DNA of 64,000 nt from Rutidosis leptorrhynchoides. Lineage: Eukaryota > Streptophyta > Magnoliopsida > Asterales > Asteraceae. Position 1 is the first letter of the stretch; every line of letters begins with the position of its first letter. The stretch is from the NCBI RefSeq assembly GCF_046630445.1, contig NC_092338.1, positions 207,721,501-207,785,500 of the forward strand. Reading direction: 5' to 3'. A program made the translations under genes and the position numbers. Of this stretch, positions 37,901 to 52,000 are shown one piece after another. Below the pieces are notes generated by a model that was given only the letters and a program-made list of their open reading frames with translations, ran no database searches and was not told the origin of the DNA.

Positions 37901-39360
37901 ACATAAAAATTCGCATGAATCTCAACTCACAAATCAAAGAGGCTCAACGAGAAGCTCTTACTAAAGAAAACATAGGAAATGAAATAATGAAGAAGTATGG
38001 GAAACAACTCATTATGCGGGAAGATGGAATTCGATATTTTGCGAACCGTATTTGGGTACCAAAGTTGGGTGGATTAAGGAAGTTAATATTGAATGAGGCA
38101 CATAAGACAAGATACTCGATACATCCTGGAGTTGGAAAGATGTATCAAGATCTTAAGACGCATTATTAGTGGCCTAATTTGAAGACAGACGTTGCAACAT
38201 ATGTTGGGGAATGTTTAACTTGTTCCAAAGTCAAAGCAGAACACCAGAAGCCGTCAGGATTACTTCAACAACCAGAAATCCCAGAATGGAAATGGGACGG
38301 TATTACCATGGATTTCATCACGAAGTTACCAAAGACTGCCTGGGGATACGACACCATTTGGGTAATTGTTGATCGTCTTACCAAATCTGCACATTTCTTG
38401 CCTATAAAGGAAACGGATAGAATGGAGAAATTATTACGATTATATATAAAGGAAATAGTTTCAAGGCATGGAATACCTATTTCCATTATATCTGATCGTG
38501 ATAGTAGATTTACCTCAAAGTTCTGGCAATCACTACAGGAGGCATTAGGAACTCGTTTGGATATGAGTACCGCATATCATCCGCAAACCGACGGGCAGAG
38601 TAAAAGAACAATTCAGACTCTTGAAGACATGCTCAGGGCATGTGTGATCGATTTTGGAAACGGATGGGATAAATATCTACCATTAGCAGAATTCTCGTAT
38701 AATAATAGTTATCATGCGAGCATTAAAGCTGCGCCATTCGAAGCATTGTACGGAAGGAAGTGTAGATCTCCTATTTGTTGGAATGAAGTAGGAGATCGAC
38801 AATTAACTGGTCCCGAGATCATACACGAAACGACTGAGAAGATAGTACAAATCAAGGAGAGATTGAAAACAGCCCGTAGTCGCCAAAAGAGCTACGCCGA
38901 TGTCCGAAGGAAACCATTAGAGTTTCAGATCGGTGACATGGTTATGATAAAGGTGTCACCTCAGAAAGGTGTAATACGTTTCGGTAAAAGAGGTAAACTG
39001 AACCCAAGATATGTAGGCCCGTTCAAGATCATCGAACGCATTGGACCGGTAGCTTATCGACTCGAGTTACCGCAACAACTCGCCGGAGTACATAATACAT
39101 TTCACGTCTCGAACCTTAAAAAGTGTCTTGCAAAGGAAGACCTCACCATTCCTTTTGAAGAAATTCAAGTTGACGAGAAACTACAATTCATAGAAGAACC
39201 AATCGAGATCATGGACCGTGAAGTTAAACGGCTCAAGCAGAGCAACATACCGATCGTTAAAGTTCGTTGGAATGCACGAAGAGGTCCCGAGTTTACTTGG
39301 GAGCGAGAGGATCAAATGAAACAAAAATACCCGCATTTGTTTCCCGATGACGCAAAATAG
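34930..39360 (+). pseudogene. Element A gag-pol (Tekay/Del-type chromovirus), two inactivating changes
   Basis: A single frame from ATG 34,930. Domains in order: gag (residues about 60-160), CCHC knuckles [14 protein letters not shown] (about 287-300) and [14 protein letters not shown] (327-340), and protease DTGA (385-388). RT FIDD (721-724), RNase H YCDAS (Asp 870) and an integrase HHCC zinc region beginning [10 protein letters not shown] (about 1058) follow. The DDE core and a chromodomain-like tail ([19 protein letters not shown]) come last. A TAG at 38,167-38,169 replaces a Trp codon of the zinc region. The integrase DDE glutamate, expected 35 residues after the Asp of SDRD, is Lys (AAA, 38,602-38,604; TDGQSKRT, where D has SERT). 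The element is thus nearly intact but should be integration-defective. Confidence 0.93.
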
Positions 39361-39374
39361 GTACGATTTTAAAA

Positions 39375-39407
39375 TTTTGGGACGAAATTTATTTAACGGG
39401 TAGGTAC
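39375..39407 (+). other. Polypurine tract of element A
   Basis: TTTTGGGACGAAATTT followed by TTAACGGGTAGGTAC abuts the 3' LTR. Confidence 0.85.
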
Positions 39408-42336
39408 TGTAATGACCCGGACTTTTTCGATCAATTTATACTTATAAGATTAATATTTACCTAAATTAAACCTTACCAACATGATAAGCAATCCAAATTG
39501 TTGAGATTTATGTTTTTGAAATGAGTTTTACACAACGTTTGACCGTCTAGTTTGACCGATGATATCACGAACTATATAATATATGATAATTATACGTTTG
39601 TGTATATATATGTATATATACATATTTAACATGATCTAAGGATGTTTTAATATCTTATTTTGTATTAATAACAATAAGTTATAAGTATATTTTGAAACTA
39701 CTAACTTAAGTTTTCAAAACGATAACCATACGTAACGTTATTTGACATAAATACTTATAACCTATAATGTTTATACATATATCGTATATGTAATGTATTT
39801 AATCACTTTTTAAGGACTTAAATACATAAAACAATATAAGTATATTCACAAAAGATAGCTATATTTGAATTCTCATTCCATTTTTCACAAAATTTCTATA
39901 CGTATATCTAGAGTACATGTACTCGTATCATACCTAGCTTCTATACGTATTTACTATTGGTATATACACATCAAATCACCACCAACCAGCCCTTGTTCAT
40001 GCCTTATGTATAAGGTAACTCTCTTGTTCATGCCTTATGTATAAGGTAACTACTTTTGATGTTTAGTATGACTAATTACATAAAAATACAACATGAAATT
40101 TTGTCCATGTTTTTCCATTAATCATGTTTTTATGGCCTTAAATACATCTTCCATTTTCAAATTTTACTACCTCATTTCTTTAACCAAAAACACACTCTTA
40201 AGAAACTCCATAACCATTCAGCTAAAATCCATGAAGATCTAGCCATAAAAACATCACTTAATCACCATAAGAAAACTCTTACAAAAACACTTCAAGAATC
40301 CTTCCAAGAACACAAGTTTACTTCCAATCTTTCATCCAATTCCATCACCCTTTTGGTTCTAGGTCTTTACTCCTCTTTTACAGCAATCTTGTCCAAGTAA
40401 CTTGAGGTAGTAACTATGTTCATAACCTTATTCGATTCATATATGTATAGCTATCTTATTTTATGGTATAAAATTTTAACAACAAGAACATAGTTTGAAT
40501 GTTTTCAAACTTGTTTGCAAACTAAATAGATCCTTCTAACTTAACTTTTAAAATACTTCAATACCTGTAATATATCATAAATATATTCTAATTTAACAAG
40601 GTATAACTTGGTTTTTCAAAGAACACCTTAAAACCTGTTTTTACGACGTCGGAGTGCAACCGGGGGCTGTTTTGGGTTGGATAATTAAAAACTATCTTGA
40701 ACCTTGAATTGGAGGTTTATTTTCTGGAAAAATGATATTTACTATGAATATGATAACACATAAAAATTTCATGATTTAACTCAAAGTATAAGTATTTTTA
40801 GAAAAATAATCATTTAAGGTTGTTTACATGATGGAAAATGATTAACTTCATAAGTTTCACCAAATTTGACCTATGACCTGTGATTTCAATTACAAACTAA
40901 GGTATTTACAGTTCATATTATTAAAGAAGGACTCGATCCAAGGAAGTGGCAAGTTGAACCAACGAAAACGGAGTTGTAACGAAGAAACTATGACCAAAAC
41001 AAAATCGGATATCCAAGACTAGTTTAGCCACGAAAATAATTGGAGAAAATTAAAAAAATCACATCTTTCTAAAATAACATGATATTTTATATATATGTAC
41101 TCATAATTTAATTTTATATGGTTCAGGATCACCCGTAAACAATACGAGAAGATTAATCATAAGATCCCATGATTGTACGCAACACGTCATTTGACAACAC
41201 CGGTACTTTATGTACGCAACACGTCATTTGACAACACCGGTACCGTGGGTCAAGATTAATATCGACCAATACATATACGATGGGGGTTTTATTTATTTCA
41301 TTGGGGGTTTATTAAACACCTAAAAATGAACCATTAAAATTGAATTACTAACATCGGACTGCTAACTACGGACTAAGAAATTATTAAAAGTATTAAAAGT
41401 ATAATAAGTATATATATGTGACGATTGTTTTAAAAAGAAAAGGTATTGATATATTATATATGGATAGGTTCGTGATATCAACCGGAGACCAAGTCAAAAT
41501 ATATATATCTTCAAGGCAAAAGTGAGTATATAGTCCCACTTTTAAACTCTAAATATTTCGGGATGAGAATACATGTATTTTATGTTTTACGTTATGGACA
41601 CAAGTAACTGAAAAATATATTCTACGTTGAGTTGTACCACTGGCATACTTCCCTGTAGCTTAGTAACTATTATTTACAGCGGTATTGTAAACGCGAATCC
41701 TGTTGATAGATCTATCGGGCCTGACAACCCCAACCGGACTGGACGACCAGTATTCAATGGTTGCACAGTACTTCGTTTCGTGACTACACTTGGTACGGTG
41801 TAGTAAGATTTCATAATAAAGGGAATATGCGACGTGATTAAATGTTAAGTATGGTTACCAAGTGCTCAACCACTTAGAATATTCTTATTAAAATGTTTAC
41901 ATATGAAATCTTGTGGTCTATATTTTTATCGCTGCCGGCATTAAACCTATATCTCACCAACTTTATGTTGACGTTTTAAACATGTCTATTCTCAGGTGAT
42001 AACTAAAAGCTTCCGCTGCAACATGTTGAATTTAAGCAAGATCTTGAGTATGCATATTTGTGTCAAAAATAAAACTGCATATCCGAGGAATTGTAATGTA
42101 AAATATGCTAGAAATCGTATTGTTATCATCACATGTAAAGTTTGTAAGTCTAAGATTATCGCTAAACGATAATCATCTTTATATTGTCTAAAACTTGTAT
42201 TAAAATAAGAGTTATGGTTTGTAATGTAAAATAAATGCAGTTGTTCTTTTAAAAATGTCGCATATAGAGGTCAATACCTCGCAATGAAATCATACGTTAT
42301 TTAACTCGTTCTTATGGTTAAGGACGGGTTATGACA
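39408..42336 (+). repeat. 3' LTR of element A
   Basis: 2,929 bp, nearly identical to 30,991-33,920, followed by the target duplication GTTAC. It defines the right end of a complete 11.3-kb element. Confidence 0.95.
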
Positions 42337-42797
42337 GTTACGAACACAAGGGTTTGATATTACCACATACGAAATACGATTCACAGAGTTGTGCCTATTG
42401 TGTCCGGGAGCGTTCGAAGATGAAGAAGAGAAAATCGACGCATTTGTAAAAGGGTTACCGGAAAGGATCCAAGAGGATATAAGTTCACACGAGCCCGCCT
42501 CCATACAAAAGGCAAGTCGAATGGCTCATAAACTTACAAATCAAATTGAGGAAAGGATTAAAGAACAGGCGGCCGAAGAAGCCAATACGAAACAAGTTAA
42601 GAGGAAATGGGAAGAAACCAGTGACAAGGGTCACAATTTTAATAATCAACCCAACAATCATAACTACAATCACACCAATTTTTGTAACAACAAACGCAAC
42701 AACAACAACCACCCCAACAACAACTACAACAACCGTTTCAACAACAATAACAACCGCAACAACAACAATCCCAAAAATAACAACAAGAGGCAGAAAT
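42337..42797 (+). pseudogene. Element B gag, second part
   Basis: Continues the gag reading after the A insertion ([39 protein letters not shown]), then a long Asn-rich spacer as in D. It stops at NNNKRQKL where LTR L begins, just before the CCHC knuckles. The first 5 bp are the right copy of the GTTAC duplication. The rest of B is expected beyond the window. Confidence 0.85.
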
Positions 42798-45526
42798 TGT
42801 AGTGACCCGAACTTTTCCATGGTTATATATATTAAATGAAATTGTTATTTACATGATTAAGTGTTTCCAACATGTTAAGCAATCAAATTTGTTAAGACTT
42901 GATTAATTGAAATAGATTTCATATAGACAATTGACCACCCAAGTTGACCGGTGATTCACGAACGTTAAAACTTATAAAAACTATATGATGACATATATAT
43001 GGAGATATATATATATATATAGTTAACATGATATTATGATAAGTAAACATATCATTAAGTATATTAACAATGAACTACATATGTAAAAACAAGACTACTA
43101 ACTTAATGATTTTTAAACGAGACTTATATGTAACGATTATCGTTGTAAAGACATTTAATGTATATATATCATACTAAGAGATATTCATACATGATAATAT
43201 CATGATAATATAATAATTTAAAATCTCATTTGATATTATAAACATTGGGTTAACAACATTTAACAAGATCGTTAACCTAAAGGTTTCAAAACAACACTTA
43301 CATGTAACGACTAACGATGACTTAACGACTCAGTTAAAATGTATATACATGTAGTGTTTTAATATGTATTTATACACTTTTGAAAGACTTCCATACACTT
43401 ATCAAAATACTTCTACTTAACAAAAATGCTTACAATTACATCCTCGTTCAGTTTCATCAACAATTCTACTCGTATGCACCCGTATTCGTACTCGTACAAT
43501 ACACAGCTTTTAGATGTATGTACTATTGGTATATACACTCCAATGATCAGCTCTTAGCAGCCCATGTGAGTCACCTAACACATGTGGGAACCATCATTTG
43601 GCAACTAGCATGAAACATCTCATAAAATTACAAAAATATGAGTAATCATTCATGACTTATTTACATGAAAACAAAATTACATATCATTTATATCTAATCC
43701 ATACACCAATGACCAAAAACACCTACAAACACTTTCATTCTTCAATTTTCTTCATCTAATTGATCTCTCTCAAGTTCTATCTTCAAGTTTTAAGTGTTCT
43801 TCATAAATTCTACAAGTTCTAGTTACATAAAATCAAGAATACTTTCAAGTTTGCTAGCTCACTTCCAATCTTGTAAGGTGATCATCCAACCTCAAGAAAT
43901 CTTTGTTTCTTACAGTAGGTTATCATTCTAATACAAGGTAATAATCATATTCAAACTTTGGTTCAATTTCTATAACTATAATAATCTTATTTCAAGTGAT
44001 GATCTTACTTGAACTTGTTTTCGTGTCATGATTCTGCTTCAAGAACTTCGAGCCATCCAAGGATCCGTTGAAGCTAGATCCATTTTTCTTTTTTCCAGTA
44101 GGTTTATCCAAGGAACTTAAGGTAGTAATGATGTTCATAACATCATTCTATTCATATATATAAAGCTATCTTATTCGAAGGTTTAAACTTGTAATCACTA
44201 GAACATAGTTTAGTTAATTCTAAACTTGTTCGCAAATAAAAGTTAATCCTTCTAAATTGACTTTTAAAATCAACTAAACACATGTTCTATATCTGTATGC
44301 TATGCTAACTTAATGATTTAAAACCTGGAAACACGAAAAACACCGTAAAACCGGATTTACGCCGTCGTAGTAACACCGCGAGCTGTTTTGGGTTAGTTAA
44401 TTAAAAACTATGATAAACTATGATTTAAAAGTTGTTATTCTGGGAAAATGATTTTTATTATGAACATGAAACTATATCCAAAAATTATGGTTAAACTCAA
44501 AGTGGAAGTATGTTTTCTAAAATGGTCATCTAGACGTCGTTCTTTCGACTGAAATGACTATCTTTACAAAAATGACTTGTAACTTATTTTTCCGACTATA
44601 AACCTATACTTTTTCTGTTTAGATTCATAAAATAGAGTTCAATATGAAACCATAGCAATTTGATTCACTCAAAACGGATTTAAAATGAAGAAGTTATGGG
44701 TAAAACAAGATTGGATAATTTTTCCCATTTTAGCTACGTGAAAATTGGTAACAAATCTATTCCAACCATAACTTAATCAACTTGTATTGTATATTATGTA
44801 ATCTTGAGATACCATAGACACGTATACAATGTTTCGACCTATCATGTCGACACATCTATATATATTTCGGAACAACCATAGACACTCTATATGTGAATGT
44901 TAGAGTTAGCTATATACAGGGTTGAGGTTGATTCCAAAATATATATAGTTTCAGTTGTGATCAATACTGAGATACGTATACACTGGGTCGTGGATTGATT
45001 CAAGATAATATTTATCGATTTATTTCTGTACATCTAACTGTGGACAACTAGTTGTAGGTTACTAACGAGGACAGCTGACTTAATAAACTTAAAACATCAA
45101 AATATATTAAAAGTGTTGTAAATATATTTTGAACATACTTTGATATATATGTATATATTGTTATAGGTTCGTGAATCAACCAGTGGCCAAGTCTTACTTC
45201 TCGACGAAGTAAAAATCTGTGAAAGTGAGTTATAGTCCCACTTTTAAAATCTAATATTTTTGGGATGAGAATACATGCAGGTTTTATAAATGATTTACAA
45301 AATAGACACAAGTACGTGAAACTACATTATATGGTTGAATTATCGAAATCGAATATGCCCCTTTTTATTAAGTCTGGTAATCTAAGAATTAGGGAACAGA
45401 CACCCTAATTAACGCGAATCCTAAAGATAGATCTATTGGGCCTAACAAACCCCATCCAAAGTACCGAATGCTTTAGTACTTCGAAATTTATATCATATCT
45501 GAAGGGTGTCTCGGAATGATGGGGAT
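42798..45526 (+). repeat. LTR L, B/D family, interrupted by element C
   Basis: Starts TGTAGTGACCCGAAC inside B's gag and aligns with LTR D (53,026-56,450) until ATGATGGGGAT, where C is inserted. About 700 bp of LTR L should continue after C. Whether L is a full element or a solo LTR cannot be seen. The promoter core TATATACAC is near 43,529; the conserved 3' block begins near 45,164. No gene. Confidence 0.85.
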
Positions 45527-46126
45527 TGATAATGCTAAAAACGAACATATATTTCATATCATTATTCCTCAAGAAAGACAAGCTTTTAGTTGCAACAGTT
45601 CTATTTACAAGTGATATTCGTTTAAATAATAAAAGGTGAAGACAAAATACAGATTCGACGAATTGAAGACGCAAACGACCAAAAAGCTCAAAAGTACAAA
45701 ATACAATCAATGAGGTTCCAATTATTGATAAGAAATGTCTAAAATTACAAGAGTACAAGATTCAAAACGCAAAGTACAAGATATTAAATTCTACGCAAGG
45801 ACGTTCGAAAATCTGGAACCGGGACCAGAGACAACTCTCAACGCTCGACGCAACGGACTAAAAAATACAAGTTAACTATGCACATAAATAAAATATAATA
45901 TTTAAATAATTCTTATAATTATTTATATATTATATTATTATTTATAAACGTCGGCAAGAAAGAAAACAAAGATATGTGACTTCTCCCAGCTGGCCATGCG
46001 ATCGCATGGCCTGGAGGCACAAAAGCCATGCGATCGCATGGCTCTGAAATCCAGCCCAGGTCCTATAAATTCAACGCGTTTTGGCCAAAATAAACACATC
46101 TTTTCTTCTCTTCATCATACGTAAAG

Positions 46127-46222
<96 letters not shown>

Positions 46223-47594
46223 AATTTTAATTTTAATTTTAATTTTAATTTCTAATAATAAGGGTGTGTTAGCGAATGTTGTAAGGGTGTAAGTCGAAAT
46301 TCTGTCCGTGTAACGCTACGCTATTTTTAATCATTGTAAGTTATGTTCAACCTTTTTAATTTAATGTCTCGTAGCTAAGTTATTATTATGCTTATTTAAT
46401 CCGAAGTAATCATGATGTTGAGCTAATTACTAAAATTGGGTAATTGGGCTTTGTACCATAATTGGGGTTTGGACAAAAGAACGACACTTGTGGAAATTAG
46501 ACTATGGGCTATTAATGGGCTTTATATTTGTTTAACTAAATGATAGTTTGTTAATGTTAATATAAAGATTTACAATTGGACGTCCCTATAAATAACCATA
46601 TACACTCAATCAGACACGATGGGCGGGATATTTATATGTACGAATAATCGTTCATTTAACCGGACACGGAAATGGATTAATAGCCACTAGAATTATTAAA
46701 ACAGGGGTGAAATTATGTACAAGGACACTTGGCATAATTGTTAACAAAGTATTAAAACCTTGGGTTACACTCAGTCGACATCCTGGTGTAATTATTAAAC
46801 AAAGTATTAAAACCTTGTTACAGTTTAAGTCCCCAATTAGTTAGAATATTTAAACTTCGGGTATAAGGATAATTTAACGAGGACACTCGCACTTTATATT
46901 TATGACTGATGGACTGTTATGGATAAAAACCAGACGGACATATTAAATAATCCAGGACAAAGGACAATTAACCCATGGGCATAAAACTAAAATCAACACG
47001 TCAAACATCATGATTACGGAAGTTTAAATAAGCATAATTCTTTTATTTCATATTTAATTTCCTTTATTTTATATTTCATTGCACTTCTAATTATCGCATT
47101 TTTATTTATTGTTATTGTATTTAATTGCACTTTTAATTATCGTACTTTTTAATTATCGTAAGTTTATTTTATCGCACTTTTATTATTCGTAATTTCATTA
47201 TCGTTATTTACTTTACGCTTTAAATTAAGTCTATTATTTAATATTTTACATTTGGTTTTAACTGCGACTGAAGAATTAAAATCGACAAACCGGTCATTAA
47301 ACGGTAAAAACCCCCCTTTATAATAATAATATTACTTATATATATATTTGTATTTTTATAAAAGTAAACTAATATAGCGTTAAGCTTTGTTTAAAGATTT
47401 TCCCTGTAGAATGAACCGGACTTACTAAAAACTACACTACTGTATGATTAGGTACACTGCCTATAAGTGTTGTAGCAAGGTTTAAGTATATTCATTCTCT
47501 AAATAAATAAATATCTTGTGTAAAATTGTATCGTATTTAATAGTATTTCCTTGTAAAATTTAATAGTATTTTATACCCCTTAGCTTTAACATCA
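45527..47594 (+). repeat. 5' LTR of element C (Athila-like)
   Basis: TGATAATGCTAAAA...TTTAACATCA, 2,068 bp; the end is set by comparison with solo LTR F, whose TSD fixes its end at ACATCA. TATAAAT is at 46,064-46,070. A (TA)n and (TTTTAA)n pair follows at 46,125-46,250. The expected left target copy is GGGAT (45,522-45,526). Confidence 0.85.
45994..46041. repeat. Paired 16-bp palindromes upstream of the LTR C TATA box
   Basis: CCATGCGATCGCATGG occurs at 45,994-46,009 and 46,026-46,041, each a perfect 16-bp palindrome, 23 bp before the TATA box. Two further copies of its 14-bp core lie in the leader at 47,984-47,997 and 48,016-48,029. Confidence 0.95.
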
Positions 47595-47602
47595 AGTATT
47601 TT

Positions 47603-47620
47603 TGGCGCCGCTGCCGGAGA
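47603..47620 (+). other. Primer-binding site of element C
   Basis: TGGCGCCGCTGCCGGAGA matches the tRNA-Asp-type PBS TGGCGCCGTTGCCGGGGA with two mismatches, 8 bp after the LTR end. This is the usual primer class of Athila elements. Confidence 0.85.
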
Positions 47621-49056
47621 ACAATCCAGCTTAAAAGCCGGAAGCGCAACGCTAATATATATATAAAAAAGAAAAAAAAAAATTTTCTTTTTAGTTTACT
47701 TTTAAAAAAAAAAATACGCTTTTGTAAAAATACGTTTTAAATATTCAAAAATATTAAAAGAAAAACAAAAATATAAATATTTTTAAGAGTTTGGTAAATA
47801 TTTAAGTTTTATAAAGTTTCTTTTTTTCTATTTTTTTAGTTTGTAAAAATATAAGTTTTATTTAATTTATAAATATATTTTATAAATATATTTTACAGCA
47901 AAAACAGAAAAAAATATATATATATATATTAAAACTCGAGTCCGGTACTATAGCAGCCCACTCTGTGGCCCGAAACCCTAGCCCATGCGATCGCATGGCC
48001 GGATAGCTTAGGACTCATGCGATCGCATGAGCCCGTCTGACACGCCACAGTTGACTGCAGCCTGCATTAATTACGGATTATAATTATTAATATTATATTT
48101 AAACCCTAATTAGGGTTATATATTATATAATTTAATTTAGTGTTATTTATTTATTAATTTGTATTATTTAGTTTAATTAGTATAATTAAATTATAAAATT
48201 AATAGTTTTATAAAATAAATAATATAAAAATAATATTTTTATAAAAATTGTAATTTTTACAACTTTTTATATATTTTTATATTTTGTCATTTTTAATAGT
48301 TTTAGCGTAATTTTTGTATTTTTCGCTCGTATTTATTTTTAATTCATAGTTTTTGCCATAGTTATTTTTATTTCTAGATTTTTAGGCCTTGTCGTAAAAT
48401 CCCTTAAGTGCTTTTTCTTTAGACTAAGATTTAGGTGCTTTAGAATTTTGCGACGCCTTTTTAAGTTTTAGTTTCTTTTTAAGTTATTGCCATTTGGGAT
48501 ATAGTTTTTCTTGTAAGCTTTAATATTTTAGACACCTTTTACTATGTATCAATTATCATTCCAATTAGTAATCTCAATTTGCGATTATAATTTTAAGTTA
48601 GTGGTATTAATAAGGTTGGGTTTGGCAAGTGTTTTAAAGTTTTATAAGTCACTCTTTTTATTTCTTATTTTTCGACGCCTTTTATTTTTTCGATTTTTTC
48701 TTTTTCGACCTTTTTCGACACGCTCTTTTTCTTTCTTATTTCTCGCTATTCTAGTTTTTAGGACATAGATTTTTATTCTACTTCTTATCTAAATTTCTTA
48801 AAATTACGAAAATTTATTTTAAGTGGTTAAATTGATAGACATCAAAATTTTCTGGTTCGTAGTAATAGTTGGATTTGTACGTGGACCGGGTTATTGGAGC
48901 CAAACAGTCCTCAATTATATTGAGACCAACCGAATTATGCCCCTCTGCTGCATCTTTTGGCTATTCGAAACGTGGGCAAAATCAGAAAAGTCTATTGATT
49001 GGATAACTTATATAATTTTTCTTTCCTTTTTAAAAAACTAATAGGATATTCAGTGA
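47621..49056 (+). other. Leader of element C with two palindromes
   Basis: About 1.4 kb, T-rich and noncoding. The only notable content is the ATGCGATCGCAT palindrome twice (47,983-47,998 within CCATG...CATGG; 48,015-48,030 within TCATG...CATGA). Short ORFs at 48,544 and 48,823 look like chance. Confidence 0.7.
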
Positions 49057-52000
49057 ATGCACCGAGCAAGACGTTCACCACCTTTTGTACGTTCACCACC
49101 TGTAACTAGATCAAGACATTTAGCAAATATTACCGCCGTTGATTTTTCTTTAGAATCGTCATCCAGTCGACCAAGTACTCCAGTTCAGATTTCCAATAAT
49201 CCATTTTTTGAACCCGACTTCACAATTGAGAATCCGGAGAATATTCAGGGACGATTCATAGATCCTGAACCACTAAATTTTCCTCCGGAACCAACAATCA
49301 TTCAAACAGAGATTGTTAAGGAACGAACCATTAAATCAGAATCCTCTAGTGATTCCGATTCAACAAATTCAATTATGGAGAATCTGGAACCTTTAAGTAT
49401 GGAAGACCGAATGAGAGCTAAACGCACTGGTCAAGGTCACGCAATTACTCATCCAGACATTAATGCGCCAGATTATGAAATCAAAGGACAAATTCTACAC
49501 ATGGTGACTAATCAATGCCAATTTAGTGGTGCGCCGAAGGAAGATCCAAATGAACATCTTCGTACCTTTAATAGGATCTGCACACTATTTAAAATCCGAG
49601 AAGTGGAGGATGAACAGATATATCTCATGTTATTTCCCTGGACTTTAAAGGGAGAAGCCAAAGATTGGTTGGAATCGTTACCTGAAGGGGCGATTGATAC
49701 ATGGGACGTTTTAGTTGAAAAATTTCTTAAACAATTCTTTCCTGCATCTAAGGCCGTAAGACTTCAAGGAGAAATTGTTACGTTTACACAGAAACCAAAT
49801 GAAACTCTATATGAGGCGTGGACAAGATTTGGAAAGTTATTAAGAGGATGTCCGCAACATGGTTTAGACACCTGTCAAATAGTACAAATATTCTACCAAG
49901 GATATGACATCACTACAAGGAAAGACATAGATATAGCAGCTGGTGGTTCTATTATGAAGAAAATAGAAACTGATGCTTACAAAATTATTGATAACACTAC
50001 TTCCCACTCACATGAGTGGCACCAAGAAAAAGATATCGTTAGATCATCTAAAGCAGCTAGAGCCGAGTCTAGCCATGACTTAGATTCCATTTCCGCAAAG
50101 ATAGATGCTGTCGAGAGACAAATGGAAAAGATGACTAAGTATATTCACTCAATACGAATTAGTTGTGGGCAGTGTGGAGGACCACATTTGACAAAAGATT
50201 GTCTCAGTATTGAATTAACAATGGAACAAAGAGAGAATATTTCATACATAAACCAAAGGCCTGGAAATAATTATCAGAATAATTATCAACCGCCAAGACC
50301 GATTTACAATCAAAACCAGAACTATAACCGAAATATTCCATACAATAACCAACAAGGTCCTAGCAATCAACAAGTATCCAACAATACTTACAATCAGCAA
50401 AGACCTAATTTTCAAAACAAACCACCACAACCCGATGATAAAAAGCCGAATTTAGAAGATATGATGACGAAGCTAGTTGAAACTCAAACGCAGTTTTTCA
50501 CATCTCAAAAGCAAACCAATGAACAAAATGCTCAAGCATTTAGAAATCAACAAGCTTCTATTCAAAACTTGGAACAAGAAGTAAGTAATCTAGCAAGGTT
50601 AATAGGTGAAAGAAAACCGGGAAGTCTACCTAGTGATACAAATGCTAACTCCCGGAATGAAACAGCTAAAGCCATTACCACAAGAAGTGGTACAACAGTT
50701 AAACCACCTGAAATACCTGTAACTTCTGATGAAGCTATTCCTACTCCACAAGAACCACAACCTGATCAAGATAAGGAAAAAGAACCGGTAGTTGAAAAGG
50801 TTAATGAAGATAACACAGTTAAGGATAAACCTTATGCTAAACCATACCAACCACCACTTCCTTACCCGAGTAAAATGAAAAAAGAGAAACTTAAAGCCGA
50901 GCAATCCAAATTCTTGGATATGTTTAAACAGATAAATGTAAATCTTCCTTTCATTGATGTAATTTCAGGAATGCCTAGATATGCTAAATTCTTGAAAGAT
51001 CTAATCTCGAATAGAAAGAAAATGGAAGAACTCTTGGCTGTTACTATGAACGCTAATTGTTCAGCAGTACTGTTGAATAAGATACCAGAAAAATTATCTG
51101 ATCTAGGAAGTTTCACAATTCCATGTTTTCTGGGTAGTCTTAGTTCAATAGAAGCATTGGCAGACTTAGGTGCTAGTATAAATCTAATGCCGTTTTCACT
51201 ATACACTAAACTAGACCTTGGAGAATTGAAACCAACAAGAATAAGCATACAACTAGCCGATCAATCAATAAAATATCCTAGAGGGATAATGAAAAATATG
51301 CTGGTTAAAGTTGGTACTTTAGTATTTCCAGTAGATTTTGTTGTTCTGGACATGGAAGAAGATTCTCAAGTTCCTCTCATATTAGGAAGACCATTCTTAA
51401 ACACGGCTAAAGCAATGATAGACGTGTTCGATAAGAAATTGACCCTAAGTATAGAGGACGAGAGTGTTACCTTTTCAGTTGATAGAGCAATGCAACAACC
51501 GCAATCTGCAGATGATACATGTTATTATATTCAAACTATAGATTCACATGCAGAATCGTTAGAAGAATTTCCAGAATTACAAGGAACAGGAGAATGTTCT
51601 TTAGGAGAAGGTAATGAACCAATTAATGAAGCTGAAATATTAGCTACACTTATAGCTAATGGATATGAACCAACAACAGAAGAAATTCAAATGCTAAAAG
51701 AAGAAGACAGATATCGATATAAATCATCGATAGAAGAACCTCCGAAATTAGAGTTAAAGCCACTTCCAAACCATTTGGAATACGCTTATTTACATGGTGA
51801 ATCTGAATTACCTGTAATAATATCGTCTTCTCTTACTGAAAATGAGAAATCACAATTCATTTCTGTGTTGAAAGCTCATAAACCAGCCATTGCATGGAAG
51901 ATTCATGATATTAAAGGAATAAGTCCTTCGTATTGCACACATAAAATCCTTATGGAAGGAGGTCATAAAATGTATGTGCAACGCCAACGAAGACTAAATC

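Noticed and set aside
42546..42839. Thr-rich and Val-rich frames over the gag Asn-rich spacer (also near 59,082-59,547)
   Set aside because: Shifted or antisense readings of the AAC-rich linker in gag.
45048..45311. Minus-strand 87-codon frame repeated at 55,439-55,702
   Set aside because: Antisense to the conserved LTR block, present only as repeat DNA. No recognisable domain.
48544..49041. Two small ORFs before gag of element C as possible extra genes
   Set aside because: T-rich leader, no similarity to each other or to ORF1 of the chromoviruses, and no recognisable motif.
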